From positions 1 through 64,000 of the forward strand of contig NZ_JAUQSX010000018.1 in the NCBI RefSeq assembly GCF_030581005.1: a stretch of 64,000 nt of DNA, in the 5' to 3' direction. The position numbers were made by a program, and so were the translations under genes. Of the stretch, positions 15,565-24,000 are shown piece after piece. Source of the DNA: Hymenobacter mellowenesis. GTDB lineage: Bacteria > Bacteroidota > Bacteroidia > Cytophagales > Hymenobacteraceae. Position 1 is the stretch's first letter, and every line of letters begins with the position of its first letter. Under the pieces are notes generated by a model. The model was not told the DNA's origin. It searched no databases and saw only the letters and a list, made by a program, of their open reading frames with translations.

Positions 15565-15623
15565 TGATAATATTCACGTCCATAAAATCCGTGGAATCCG
15601 AAAAATCCGAGCGAATCCGTGGT

Positions 15624-16712
15624 TTATGCGGCCATGCGGTACTGCGGGGCCTCGGCATTGATAGCCGGGGCACTCGGCGGCGTGGGTGCCAGCACCGGCT
15701 CGACGCGGGTGCGCAAACGCTCTTGCACAAAGCCCGACTGCAGGTGCACTGGCAGCTCGGCCACCAGCTGGCGGTAGCGCTCCAGGCCCAGGGCCTTGGC
15801 CACGTAGGTCTCGTGCACGCCGTTGAGGTAGCTCACAATGTTGAGCAGCGAGGCGTGGAACAGGCTGAAATCAATGTCGGCTTCCACGTAGCGCTCAATC
15901 TCGCGGGTCGATTCCGAGATGCGCAGGCGGCCCAGCAGGTCGAAGATGGTGGTGTAGCCCAGGCGCCAAGTAATCTGCTGCCAGTGCGCCGCCGTCCACT
16001 TATCGAGCGGGCGTCCGGTTTTCTGACTGCGGATGGCCGTGTTGGGGTTGGCCTGCACCTGCGCGCGGGTCCACTGCGCCTTCATCTTGCGCGTGGTGCG
16101 CAGGAACTGGCCAATCTGGGCCTGGGCGTCAATCTCCTTGCTGGCAATGTGCAGCCCGGCCTTGTAGCCGGCCAGCGGCAAACGGTGAATGCTAAAGTCG
16201 CCGTAAGCACCGGCGGCATAGAACGACACCGGACGCGGGTACGCATTCTTCACCACCAGCCGGCCCACCTCGCGGCGCGTGAGCTGGCTGTTGGTCGAGC
16301 GCACGCCCGTGGTGTACAGGAAAGCATGAAGGCCCGACTGAATGGCGTGGTAGGCCTGCGGAAACGTCCAGTGCAGCGCGTTGCGAAGGAAATTCTCGTC
16401 GCCCAGCTCGGCCGTGGCGCGCAGCGCGTACTCCGTGCTCCAGCTGGTGTGCAGCAGCTTGGTGAGGGCGGCTACGTCGGCGTCGTTCAGCTCCGCCGTG
16501 TGGCTGCGGAAGAACGGCAGGTTCTGCAGTCCGCCGAGCACGTCGTCGTTTTCCTGAATGTGGTAATTGATGGCAAAGAAATAGTTGAGGAAAACCTGCG
16601 CCGGAATTGACTTGCGCCAGTTTTCATCAGCCAATTTCTGCTGAAGCTCATCGGCAGGAGCGTCTACCTGCGGGTTGAGCGGAATAATGCGGGTTTCCTC
16701 TTGAGTCGTCAT
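15624..16712 (-). CDS. Protein of unknown function, 362 residues
   Basis: A soluble, mainly helical protein with no signal peptide or membrane segment. It starts MTTQEETRIIPLNPQVDAP. Notable stretches are NYFFAINYHIQENDDVLGGL, LGDENFLRNALHWTFPQAYH, YPRPVSFYAAGAYGDFSIHR and WRLGYTTIFDLLGRLRISES. There are several conserved-looking His/Tyr/Trp residues, but I recognise no family. It has its own consensus promoter and terminator, so it is a single-gene unit. A HEPN-like or pterin-binding role cannot be supported. The ATG at 16712 is the first in frame. Confidence 0.7.
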   Translation of the reverse strand: MTTQEETRIIPLNPQVDAPADELQQKLADENWRKSIPAQVFLNYFFAINYHIQENDDVLGGLQNLPFFRSHTAELNDADVAALTKLLHTSWSTEYALRATAELGDENFLRNALHWTFPQAYHAIQSGLHAFLYTTGVRSTNSQLTRREVGRLVVKNAYPRPVSFYAAGAYGDFSIHRLPLAGYKAGLHIASKEIDAQAQIGQFLRTTRKMKAQWTRAQVQANPNTAIRSQKTGRPLDKWTAAHWQQITWRLGYTTIFDLLGRLRISESTREIERYVEADIDFSLFHASLLNIVSYLNGVHETYVAKALGLERYRQLVAELPVHLQSGFVQERLRTRVEPVLAPTPPSAPAINAEAPQYRMAA

Positions 16713-16767
16713 GCTAAGTAAACAGCAACAGGCCTGTTTTTAGTTGCCCGATTGCTAATTTTTTTGT

Positions 16768-16799
16768 CAAATTTACTAATGATTAATAGTGTTGTACAA
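16768..16799 (-). promoter_or_regulatory. Promoter of the 362-residue protein gene
   Basis: On the minus strand TTG (16799-16797) and TAAATTTG (16775-16768) are 21 bases apart, an almost ideal Bacteroidota promoter in an AT-rich stretch. The predicted leader is about 50 bases. Confidence 0.6.
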
Positions 16800-16890
16800 C
16801 AGATAATTACATAGATAAGCAAAAAATATTTTCCTGTCGAGCAACTATGGCTATTTGCTAGTGAGGTTGTCATTCTAAAAATGTGCCGAA

Positions 16891-16924
16891 AAAAGCCCCC
16901 GCGCCAGATGGTGCGGGGGCTTTT
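16891..16924 (-). terminator. Terminator of the tail-specific protease gene
   Basis: AAAAGCCCCCGCGCC and GGTGCGGGGGCTTTT form a 15-bp stem with one G-T pair, loop AGAT. It lies 60 bases after the protease stop codon. Confidence 0.85.
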
Positions 16925-16984
16925 GTTCAACGAGGTTCTCTTAGCTACTAAGGGACCATTTCCAGCCTTTTGTCAGCCGGTTTC

Positions 16985-19162
16985 CTATTTCTGCTGGATT
17001 TCATCCTGGATTACGGCCACGGCCTCGCCGATGGTAATGTCCTTTTTGAGGCCATTGGTGAGGCGGGCGGCGCGGTTGATGCGAATAGTGTCGCCGCCCA
17101 GCGCCCGCAAATCGGCCGCAAGGGGCGAGAAAGCCAGAGCCACGGTCGATTTCTGAGCGGCTTCGTAGCGGTCCGAAATGGCTTTCGACTGCTGCTGCTC
17201 GGCCCGGTAGGCGCTGAGCTTGAGCGAAACAGTGGTTTCGTCCTTGCGCTTGCGCATGCTTTTCGCCATCTCATCCATCACCCGAAAGCTGGCGTTGTTG
17301 GCCACGCGGGCTTTGCTGGCGGCACGCAGCTTCTCGATGTTGGGCGCATCGCCCCAGGGCTTGTAGCGGGCCGGCTGAATCTCATCCCATTTCAATGGGT
17401 AGTCCGATTCCTTTTCGCCATCATCAAGGTAGGAGTAGAGGTCCGGCAGCACGATGTCCGACGCCACCCCTTTGAACTGGGTCGAGCCCCCGTTTATGCG
17501 GTAGAACTTCTGCATGGTCAGCTTGAGCGAACCAATGGGCTTCACGCTGTTCAACTCGGGCGGCAGAGCTTCGTCGAGGTCGAATACGCGCTGCACAGTG
17601 CCTTTGCCATAAGTGCTGGTCGAGCCCATGATGACGCCGCGGTGGTAGTCCTGCATGGCCGCGGCCAGAATTTCCGACGCCGACGCGCTGTGCTTGTCTA
17701 CCAGCACCACCAGCGGGCCGCTGTACTGCACGCGGGGGTCGTTGTCGTTCATCACCTTTACTTGGGCGTGAGCTTGGCCGTCGCGCACCTGCACTATCGG
17801 CCCAGCGTCCACGAACAGGCCGGCCATCGACACGGCATCGCCGAGTGAACCGCCGCCGTTGAAGCGCAGGTCCAGAATCACGCCTTTCACGCCTTCCGCA
17901 TTCAGCTTGGCGAGTTCGTTGCGCACATCGTCGGCCGAGTTGCGGCCGCCGTTGTCGCTGAAATCGGCATAGAAGCTGGGCAAGCGCAGGTAGCCAATTT
18001 TCTGGCCTTTGTCGGTAATTACCGACGACTGCGCATACTTCTCCTCACTCACCACTACGTCGCGGATGATGGAAATAATTTTGGTGCTGCCGTCAGGCTT
18101 CTTCACCGTGAGGCGCACTTCCGACCCTTTCTTGCCCTTAATCAGCGGGATGGCCTTGATGGTGTGCCAGCCCTCAATGCTCACCGGCTCAGCGGCGCCT
18201 TGCGCTACTCGCAGCAGGGCGTCGCCCTTTTTTAATTCACCCTGCCGGGCCGCTGGCGAGCCAGGAATGATTTCGTCGACATAAATCAGGGCGTCTTTTT
18301 CGCGCAGCGAAGCCCCAATGCCCTCAAAGCGACCAGTCATTTCGTAGTCGAAATCCTCCTTGGCTTTGGGTGCGAAGTACTCCGTGTGCGGGTCGTAAGT
18401 ATTGGCAATGGCGTTAGCATAGTCAGACAGGCGGTCGTTGGCGTCGGTTTCGCCAAGCTCCTCGAACTGCTCATCGTAGTATTTCAGTACGCGCTTGCGG
18501 GCCTCGGCTTCCATTTGGGCGGGCGTCCGCATCGGCTCAGCGGCCGTGGGGGCCGCCGGGGTGGCGGCGCTGGGCGCGGCAGTGGCGCCGGTGGGCTTGG
18601 CTTCCTTGGCTTTTTCCTGGGCTTCCATCATTTCCGACACGCGGCTAAGCGTTTCGTACTTCAGCAGCTTGCGCCACAGCTCGCGCTGGGCCGCTTTGTT
18701 GGCCGGGAAAGCGGCTTTCTCAAAGTCAGACTGAAAAGATTCGTCGGTGGTGAAGTCGAAGGGCTTGGCCAGCAGCTCGCGGTACAGGCCCTGCATCTCC
18801 TTGGTGCGCTGTGCCATGAGCTTGGTGCTCAGGTCCAGAAACTCGTGGCTGCCGCGCTTCACCTGGTCGTCAATTTGGGACTGGTAGCGACGCAAATCTT
18901 CCACGTCCGTGGCCAGCAGGAATTGCTTGCGGTAGTCTAGGCGCTTCAGATAGAGATCGAAAACGCGCTTCGAGAAGGCGTCGTCCACTTTTTCGGGTTG
19001 GTAGTGCTGCGAGGTGAGGCCACTCATCATGAGGCCAATCAGCACCTGGTCCTTGCTCGGCACCGCCGAGTCGGCCCGGCGGAACAGCCGGTAAGATGCC
19101 AGAACAAACACGGCCGTCACCAAAAAGGCATACAGGCCGACCTTCAAGCGGGAGGATGACAT
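16985..19162 (-). CDS. Carboxy-terminal processing (tail-specific) protease, S41 family
   Basis: A 725-residue envelope serine protease of the Prc type. An N-terminal membrane anchor (VGLYAFLVTAVFVLASYRLF) is followed by a helical region, a PDZ domain (FEGIGASLREKDALIYVDEI ... AARQGELKKGDALL), and the catalytic domain. The Ser/Lys dyad is visible as KHSASASEIL (about residue 490) and STYGKGTVQ (about 518). A Prc-type C-terminal helical domain follows. Prc enzymes cut proteins at non-polar C-termini. The start at 19162 (MSSSRLKVG) puts the anchor at the N-terminus; TATATTTG at 19197-19190 is a -7 box about 27 bases upstream. Confidence 0.93.
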   Translation of the reverse strand: MSSSRLKVGLYAFLVTAVFVLASYRLFRRADSAVPSKDQVLIGLMMSGLTSQHYQPEKVDDAFSKRVFDLYLKRLDYRKQFLLATDVEDLRRYQSQIDDQVKRGSHEFLDLSTKLMAQRTKEMQGLYRELLAKPFDFTTDESFQSDFEKAAFPANKAAQRELWRKLLKYETLSRVSEMMEAQEKAKEAKPTGATAAPSAATPAAPTAAEPMRTPAQMEAEARKRVLKYYDEQFEELGETDANDRLSDYANAIANTYDPHTEYFAPKAKEDFDYEMTGRFEGIGASLREKDALIYVDEIIPGSPAARQGELKKGDALLRVAQGAAEPVSIEGWHTIKAIPLIKGKKGSEVRLTVKKPDGSTKIISIIRDVVVSEEKYAQSSVITDKGQKIGYLRLPSFYADFSDNGGRNSADDVRNELAKLNAEGVKGVILDLRFNGGGSLGDAVSMAGLFVDAGPIVQVRDGQAHAQVKVMNDNDPRVQYSGPLVVLVDKHSASASEILAAAMQDYHRGVIMGSTSTYGKGTVQRVFDLDEALPPELNSVKPIGSLKLTMQKFYRINGGSTQFKGVASDIVLPDLYSYLDDGEKESDYPLKWDEIQPARYKPWGDAPNIEKLRAASKARVANNASFRVMDEMAKSMRKRKDETTVSLKLSAYRAEQQQSKAISDRYEAAQKSTVALAFSPLAADLRALGGDTIRINRAARLTNGLKKDITIGEAVAVIQDEIQQK

Positions 19163-19189
19163 TAGCAAAAAATAAAACGGGATGAAATT

Positions 19190-19197
19190 CAAATATA
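19190..19197 (-). promoter_or_regulatory. -7 box of the tail-specific protease gene
   Basis: TATATTTG on the minus strand is an exact TAnnTTTG match, 27 bases upstream of the ATG. A spaced TTG was not found. The same octamer occurs before the receptor gene at 63507. Confidence 0.4.
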
Positions 19198-19330
19198 CGG
19201 CCGGTGCAATACACCTCCGGGCAGTTTTGCCTGCTTCCGAAACGCCCCGTCCGGGGCAATAAGTGCCCGTTTGGAGAAGCGCCTGAATACTACCTGCTAA
19301 GAACTGCCCTCGCCGGCCGAAGGTTGCAAC

Positions 19331-19364
19331 AAAAAAGCCTTTCCCAGACGGGAAAGGCTTTTTT
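19331..19364. terminator. Intrinsic terminator
   Basis: AAAAAAGCCTTTCCC and GGGAAAGGCTTTTTT form a 15-bp stem with loop AGAC. It follows the glycine-zipper stress gene on the minus strand. Confidence 0.85.
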
Positions 19365-19395
19365 CATGACAAACAGGCCGGAACCTGCGACGAGC

Positions 19396-20256
19396 TTAAT
19401 ACTTGTAAATCTTATCGCCATTGTGGCGACGGAATTCATCTTCGAAATACTTGGCATCTTCAGCGTTGCGGGGCTTCACACCCATCACAATGCCGCCGTC
19501 CTTAATGCCGCTTTCGTACTCAGCAGCGTGCTCCTCGGGAATGCCCGAGCCCACCAGTGCGCCTACCAGGCCACCCGTGAGGCCACCAGCACCGGCACCG
19601 GCTAGCGCAGCGGCCAACGGACCAGCGATAATCAGGCCCAAGCCGGGCAGTGCCACCGACGTGCCAATTGCTGCGATAGCGCCAATGATAGCACCAGCCG
19701 TGCCACCGATGGCCGAGCCTACGCCGGCACCTTCCATTGCTTTGTCGCCGAGTTCGGTGTGTGCAGTGTCGTCGCCGAAGTGGGTTTTGCGGGTGTCGTC
19801 CGACATCAGCACGTTCACGTCGTCTTTGCCGTAGCCACGCGACGAGAGCGACTGGTAAGCCTTCTCAGCGCTACTGCGGTCGCGGAACATGCCGCTCATC
19901 GTGCTACCATCGCGGTAAGGCTCGCCGGTTACGGCATGAGCAGCACTATCGGCTGTGTTCTGAACACCATCGATGGCGCGGCCTACCACGGCACCAGCCG
20001 TGCCAGCTACCGCAGCACCTTTAGCGGTGGCGCTGAAATCGTCGCCGTCAACCGAGTTGTTTACGTTGCCCAGCGAAGCGCCGGAAGCCGACGAAGTACC
20101 CGTGCCGGAAGTAGAGCCGGTGCCAGCGTTGTAGCTGGTGCCTTCGTTGCTCAGACCGGTGCTATTGCCCAGACCGGTGCCGGTGTTTTGGGTGCCGTAG
20201 TTAGCGCCTGCGCCAGTACCGGAATTTTGCGGGTTGTTCGAATCGTTGGTATTCAT
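19396..20256 (-). CDS. Glycine-zipper general stress protein
   Basis: A 286-residue protein. Residues 1-70 are a low-complexity Asn/Gly/Ser/Thr segment. Residues about 115-150 (MFRDRSSAEKAYQSLSSRGY, DDVNVLMSD) resemble the YflT/general stress protein 17M domain, in which two such halves surround a hydrophobic middle. The middle (about 170-235) is a Gly/Ala zipper (GGTAGAIIGAIAAIG, AAALAGAGAGGLTGGLVGAL) likely to insert in a membrane, and the C-terminus has YESGIKDGGIVMGVKPRN. The stress role is from family knowledge. Confidence 0.75.
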   Translation of the reverse strand: MNTNDSNNPQNSGTGAGANYGTQNTGTGLGNSTGLSNEGTSYNAGTGSTSGTGTSSASGASLGNVNNSVDGDDFSATAKGAAVAGTAGAVVGRAIDGVQNTADSAAHAVTGEPYRDGSTMSGMFRDRSSAEKAYQSLSSRGYGKDDVNVLMSDDTRKTHFGDDTAHTELGDKAMEGAGVGSAIGGTAGAIIGAIAAIGTSVALPGLGLIIAGPLAAALAGAGAGGLTGGLVGALVGSGIPEEHAAEYESGIKDGGIVMGVKPRNAEDAKYFEDEFRRHNGDKIYKY

Positions 20257-20411
20257 GCTAGGGAAGGAATGAAAATGTGGAAAGGATAACCAACCTCCTG
20301 GCTGGTTGAAGCTCTTAACGGGGCTACTGCAACAGAGGTTACATCCCGCTTATTTTCCAACATTTCCTGCCTTCATTCTAAAGCATGTGAACTGCCTAGT
20401 ATGAAAAGAAC

Positions 20412-20497
20412 GTCATGCGGAGTTTGCCGATGCAGTTCTACCACGCTAGTAAATAATTACTTAGCCAGTAGAGTTGCTTCGGCAAGCTCCGCATGAC
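20412..20497. repeat. REPIN-like palindrome, TGCG variant
   Basis: The left arm (GTCATGCGGAGTTTGCCGAT) and right arm (on the minus strand GTCATGCGGAGCTTGCCGAA) are complementary with a few mismatches; flanking AAGAAC/GTTCTT extends the stem. It lies between two same-strand genes. Confidence 0.75.
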
Positions 20498-20539
20498 GTT
20501 CTTTTTGCTGGTGTTTATCACCAACTCACACTTTTCTAA

Positions 20540-20908
20540 TCAGGCAAACTTCTGGAAGTTGGCCTCGTCGCGCCAAAACTCGCGGCAGTCGCGGATAAGG
20601 TTTTTGAGGAAGTCCTCGTCCTGCTTGAGGCTGCGCCACTCGCCCATGCCCATTTTCTCGCAGAGCTTGTAGAAATTATCGCCTTGGCCTTTAGAGCCTT
20701 GCACTTTAACGAGGCAGCTCAGCGGCGGGCGGCCTTCTTCGTGTTCGGTCATGGAGATTTCGGCCAGCATTTCATTCAGCCGCGATTTCTCGTGCGAAAT
20801 CTCCAGATTCAATCCCAATTCGGCTTCCTGCACCAAGGTGAGGTAGCTAACAGTACCGGTTTGGAGCCGGGCATAACGAATCAAATACGTGCGGATGCGA
20901 CCAATCAT
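20540..20908 (-). CDS. Protein of unknown function, 122 residues
   Basis: A small cytoplasmic protein (MIGRIRTYLIRYARLQTGTV). The order helix, SYLTLVQEAELGLNL, SRLNEMLAEISMTEHEEGRP, then the strand-like PLSCLVKVQ resembles a winged helix-turn-helix with a beta hairpin, but no DNA-binding signature is certain. The C-terminal half is rich in Lys, Trp and acidic residues (GMGEWRSLKQDEDFLKNLIR). I recognise no family. Codon use matches the neighbours and the fold-like pattern supports a real gene. Confidence 0.6.
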   Translation of the reverse strand: MIGRIRTYLIRYARLQTGTVSYLTLVQEAELGLNLEISHEKSRLNEMLAEISMTEHEEGRPPLSCLVKVQGSKGQGDNFYKLCEKMGMGEWRSLKQDEDFLKNLIRDCREFWRDEANFQKFA

Positions 20909-21077
20909 GGCAGGGGTTTAAGTGAACAAAAACCTTTTGGGGGGCTGAAAATTAGCGAATATTAGCTGCCCACACCACGCTCCGTGCCACAATCATTCCA
21001 AACTAAAAAAAGCTATTATCGAACTTGATATAACTATTTGATGGTCAATAATTTTTGGCCAGTGAAAAAAAGAATTT

Positions 21078-22277
21078 TTATTGCCCGCGCCGACGACGGA
21101 TTTCCTTCAGAATTAACAAAAATTCGCGGCTGCTCTGGCCGGCAATAGCCGTGTTTTCATCGGCCCGGCGCAGCAGATAGGGCATCACGGCGGCTACCGG
21201 GCCGTAGGGCAGGTACTTGGCGGTGTTGTAGCCAGCGTTGGCCAGGTTGTAGGTAAGGTTGTCGCTCATGCCGTAGAGCTGAGCGAACCAGACACGGGGG
21301 TCGGAGGGGGCGATGCCCGCCTGCTGCATCAGCTGCGTGAGGAGCAAAGAACTGGCCTCGTTGTGGGTGCCGGCGCAAATGCTGATGCGGTCGATGTGCT
21401 CCACGCAGTAGCGCAGCGACTCGTCGTAGAGGTCGTCGGTAGCTTGTTTGGTGGGGTTGATGGGGTTTTGCTGGCCGCGCTGCTTGGCCACGCGGGCTTC
21501 TTTCTCCATGTAGGCGCCGCGCACCAGCTTCACGCCGAGGTAATAGCCGGCTTCGGCAGCGGCGTCGTGGGCGGCTTTCAGGGCGTCGAGGCGGTCGTGG
21601 CGGTAGAGCTGGTAAGTGTTCCAGACAATGGCCTTCTCGCGGTTGTACCGGGCCATCATGTCGTAGGCCAGCAGGTCGATGGTGTGCTGAAACCAGCTTT
21701 CCTCGGCATCCACAAACAGGCGCACGCCGTGCTGGTGGGCGCGGGCGCAAATGGCCTCCACGCGGGCCACGGCGCGGGTGTGGGCGGCTTCCTCGTGGGC
21801 GGTGAGCAACTGGCCGGCCTGAATTTTCTCCAGAATGGCCACGTCGGCCACGCCGGTTACTTTGAATACCGAAAAGGGAATGTGCTGGGAGCGGTGAGCC
21901 TCGTCGATGGTGGCCAGTACTTCGTCGCGGGTGTGGTCGTAGCTGGCGTCGCTGCCTTCGCCCTCCACCGAGTAGTCGAGGATGGTGCCGATGTTGTATT
22001 TACCCAGCTCGGCCGTCACGGGGCGGCATTCGGCAATGGTTTCGCCACCGCAAAACTGCTCAAAAATGCTGTGCTTGATGAGGAATTTCGTGCCGGGCAG
22101 GCCCCATTTCAGTGCCGTTTTCATGAGGCCGCTGCCGGTTTTTACCAGCGTGCCGTTGTTCATGGCTGCAAACAGCGCGTAGACTTTGCGCAGCTGGGCA
22201 TCAGACTTGGAGGCGAAGGCCACGCGGGTGTCCTCGAAGGAAATGGGCAGGGCTTGGGTGGGGGCGGCGGGCGACAT
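21078..22277 (-). CDS. putA: Proline dehydrogenase
   Basis: A 399-residue FAD-dependent enzyme that oxidises L-proline to pyrroline-5-carboxylate, the first step of proline catabolism. The TIM-barrel core shows LFVDAEESWFQHTIDLLAYD, GVKLVRGAYMEKE and FAQLYGMSDNLTYNL, the classic PRODH motifs, and YLLRRADENTAI near the end is the substrate-binding RRxxE motif. It is the monofunctional form without the aldehyde dehydrogenase domain. I start at 22277 (MSPAAPTQA); the open frame to 22409 would overlap the divergent promoter region. Confidence 0.95.
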   Translation of the reverse strand: MSPAAPTQALPISFEDTRVAFASKSDAQLRKVYALFAAMNNGTLVKTGSGLMKTALKWGLPGTKFLIKHSIFEQFCGGETIAECRPVTAELGKYNIGTILDYSVEGEGSDASYDHTRDEVLATIDEAHRSQHIPFSVFKVTGVADVAILEKIQAGQLLTAHEEAAHTRAVARVEAICARAHQHGVRLFVDAEESWFQHTIDLLAYDMMARYNREKAIVWNTYQLYRHDRLDALKAAHDAAAEAGYYLGVKLVRGAYMEKEARVAKQRGQQNPINPTKQATDDLYDESLRYCVEHIDRISICAGTHNEASSLLLTQLMQQAGIAPSDPRVWFAQLYGMSDNLTYNLANAGYNTAKYLPYGPVAAVMPYLLRRADENTAIAGQSSREFLLILKEIRRRRGQ

Positions 22278-22363
22278 AGGCGGTGGGGTAGGTGTGGGGA
22301 TTAGAAGCAGAACCCTAAGGGCGGGCGAAGGTAAACTGTAAACAACGTTCCCTTGAAACGAGT

Positions 22364-22371
22364 TACGTTTG
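22364..22371 (+). promoter_or_regulatory. -7 box of the DAHP synthase-chorismate mutase gene
   Basis: TACGTTTG is an exact TAnnTTTG match, giving a leader of about 50 bases. No TTG sits at the expected -33 distance. Confidence 0.4.
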
Positions 22372-22423
22372 TCGGGCTTTTCGGCTCCCTGCCGGCAAAT
22401 CCGCTTCATTTGGCCCCCTTCCG

Positions 22424-23551
22424 ATGCCTGCCGCTCCTAATACGTTCTTCACCCGCATGTTGGCTCAAAAGGGCCAGCCCATCCTCATTGCCGGCCCCTG
22501 CTCGGCCGAAACCGAAGAGCAGGTGATGGCCACCGCCCACGGCCTCAAGGCGCTGGGCAAAATTGACATGTTCCGGGCCGGCATCTGGAAGCCGCGCACC
22601 CGGCCGGGCTCCTTCGAGGGCATGGGCGCGGTGGCGCTGCCCTGGCTGCAGCGTGTGAAGGCCGAAACCGGCATCCCGACCACCATTGAAGTGGCCACGC
22701 CGCGCCACGTGGAAGAAGCCCTGGCCCACGGCATCGACGTGCTCTGGATTGGGGCGCGCACCACCGTGAATCCCTTCGCGGTGCAGGAACTGGCCGATGC
22801 GCTGGCCGGCACCGGCGTGCCCGTGATGGTGAAAAACCCCGTGAACCCCGACGTGGCCCTCTGGGCCGGCGCGCTGGAGCGCCTGGAACGGGCCGGGATT
22901 CAGGATTTGGCGGCTATCCATAGGGGGTTCAGCACGTTTGCGCCCAGCCGCTACCGCAACGCGCCGACGTGGATTCTGCCCATCGAACTGAAAACGCGCT
23001 TCCCGCACATCCCGCTCATCTGCGACCCCAGCCACATCGGCGGGCGGCGCGATTTGCTGCTGCCCATCGCCCAGAAGGCCCTCGACCTTGACTACGACGG
23101 CCTCATCATCGAAACCCACCCCGACCCCGACCACGCCCTGAGCGACGCCGAGCAACAGGTGACGCCCCAGCGCCTGGGCGAAATCCTGAACGAGCTGAAG
23201 TACCGCTACCGCTCCTCCAACAACGCCGACTACCTCAACAAAGCCGAGGAGCTACGCCAGAAAATGGACGTGGCCGACCGTGAAATAGTGGAAGCACTGG
23301 CCCGCCGCATGGCGCTGGTGGAGGAGCTGGCTGAATATAAAAAGGAAAACAACGTAAAAATCCTGCAATTCGACCGCTGGCAGGAGATTTTCAACACCCG
23401 CACTGAGTGGGCTGGCAAGCTGAATGTGAACGACAAGTTCGTGGCCGAACTCTACAAACTGATTCACATCGAGAGCATTCGCAAGCAAACCGAGGTGCTC
23501 AACGGTCGCCCGCAGGTGGATGGCGTGGCCCACCTCGGACCGGGCCTGTAG
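22424..23551 (+). CDS. Bifunctional DAHP synthase / chorismate mutase
   Basis: A 375-residue cytoplasmic enzyme joining the first step of the shikimate pathway (DAHP synthesis from PEP and erythrose 4-phosphate) with the first step of Phe/Tyr synthesis. Residues 1-260 are the KDO8P-synthase-like DAHP synthase (LIAGPCSAE, FRAGIWKPRTRPG, MVKNPVNPD, CDPSHIGG). Residues about 270-365 are an AroQ-type chorismate mutase (LRQKMDVADREIVEALARRM, DRWQEIF). This fusion is typical of Bacteroidota. aroB and aroA lie downstream on the same strand. Confidence 0.95.
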   Translation: MPAAPNTFFTRMLAQKGQPILIAGPCSAETEEQVMATAHGLKALGKIDMFRAGIWKPRTRPGSFEGMGAVALPWLQRVKAETGIPTTIEVATPRHVEEALAHGIDVLWIGARTTVNPFAVQELADALAGTGVPVMVKNPVNPDVALWAGALERLERAGIQDLAAIHRGFSTFAPSRYRNAPTWILPIELKTRFPHIPLICDPSHIGGRRDLLLPIAQKALDLDYDGLIIETHPDPDHALSDAEQQVTPQRLGEILNELKYRYRSSNNADYLNKAEELRQKMDVADREIVEALARRMALVEELAEYKKENNVKILQFDRWQEIFNTRTEWAGKLNVNDKFVAELYKLIHIESIRKQTEVLNGRPQVDGVAHLGPGL

Positions 23552-23559
23552 CACGGGCG

Positions 23560-23979
23560 CTACAGGCGCTCGTAGGTATCGACGGGGTAATCGGAGAGGC
23601 AGCCGGCGCCGTCGGCTTTGTAGTTGAGCACGAGTGACTTGTTGGTGATGCTGACCACGGCGAGGTGGGAGCTGCCTTGGTTGGCGGTTAGCTGCAGCAC
23701 GGGCACCCGGTTACTGCTGCCGCATTCCACCGCGCCCGTGGTGTTGGTGTAGGTGCCCGCCTTTGAAAGCTGTCCGTTCTCGTACACCGAAAACTGGGCG
23801 GCCGTGAAGGTGATGGTTTCGTCGGGCACCGGCGCTCGCACGCAGTAGCAGTCGCGCTTAACGAGCTTCCAGGTGCCGGTGAGGCCGGTGGCAACAGGCC
23901 CGGCGTCGTCTTTCTGGCAGCTAAGCAAGCCTGCGCTGCCGGCCACGACCAGTATTATTAGTTGGCGCAACTCTCTCAT
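23560..23979 (-). CDS. Lipocalin-like lipoprotein
   Basis: A 139-residue lipoprotein with signal MRELRQLIILVVAGSAGLLS and lipobox Cys in GLLSC. The mature part starts with LTGTWKLVKRDCYC, the TGxW opening common to Bacteroidota lipocalin-like (DUF4923/Lipocalin_4-like) proteins, and continues with alternating beta strands and two Cys pairs. The next upstream gene has the same layout. It lies antisense to the aro genes, convergent with the DAHP synthase gene by only eight bases. The ligand is unknown. Confidence 0.72.
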   Translation of the reverse strand: MRELRQLIILVVAGSAGLLSCQKDDAGPVATGLTGTWKLVKRDCYCVRAPVPDETITFTAAQFSVYENGQLSKAGTYTNTTGAVECGSSNRVPVLQLTANQGSSHLAVVSITNKSLVLNYKADGAGCLSDYPVDTYERL

Positions 23980-24000
23980 AAACAAGGTGCTGAAAAGGTA

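Larger units (their letters stand above)
15408..15623. repeat. Long-range inverted repeat of the CACGGATT family
   Basis: A 39-base arm at 15408-15446 (ACCACGGATTTACTCGG...) is matched by its reverse complement at 15585-15623 with about two differences. The arms flank a 138-base spacer that holds the terminator of the upstream gene and the lysS promoter. The right arm touches the stop codon of the 362-residue protein gene. Confidence 0.8.

Noticed and set aside
13844..15730. Longer LysS starting at 15730
   Set aside because: The extra 112 codons run through a promoter, a terminator hairpin and a repeat arm; the conserved protein starts at 15394.
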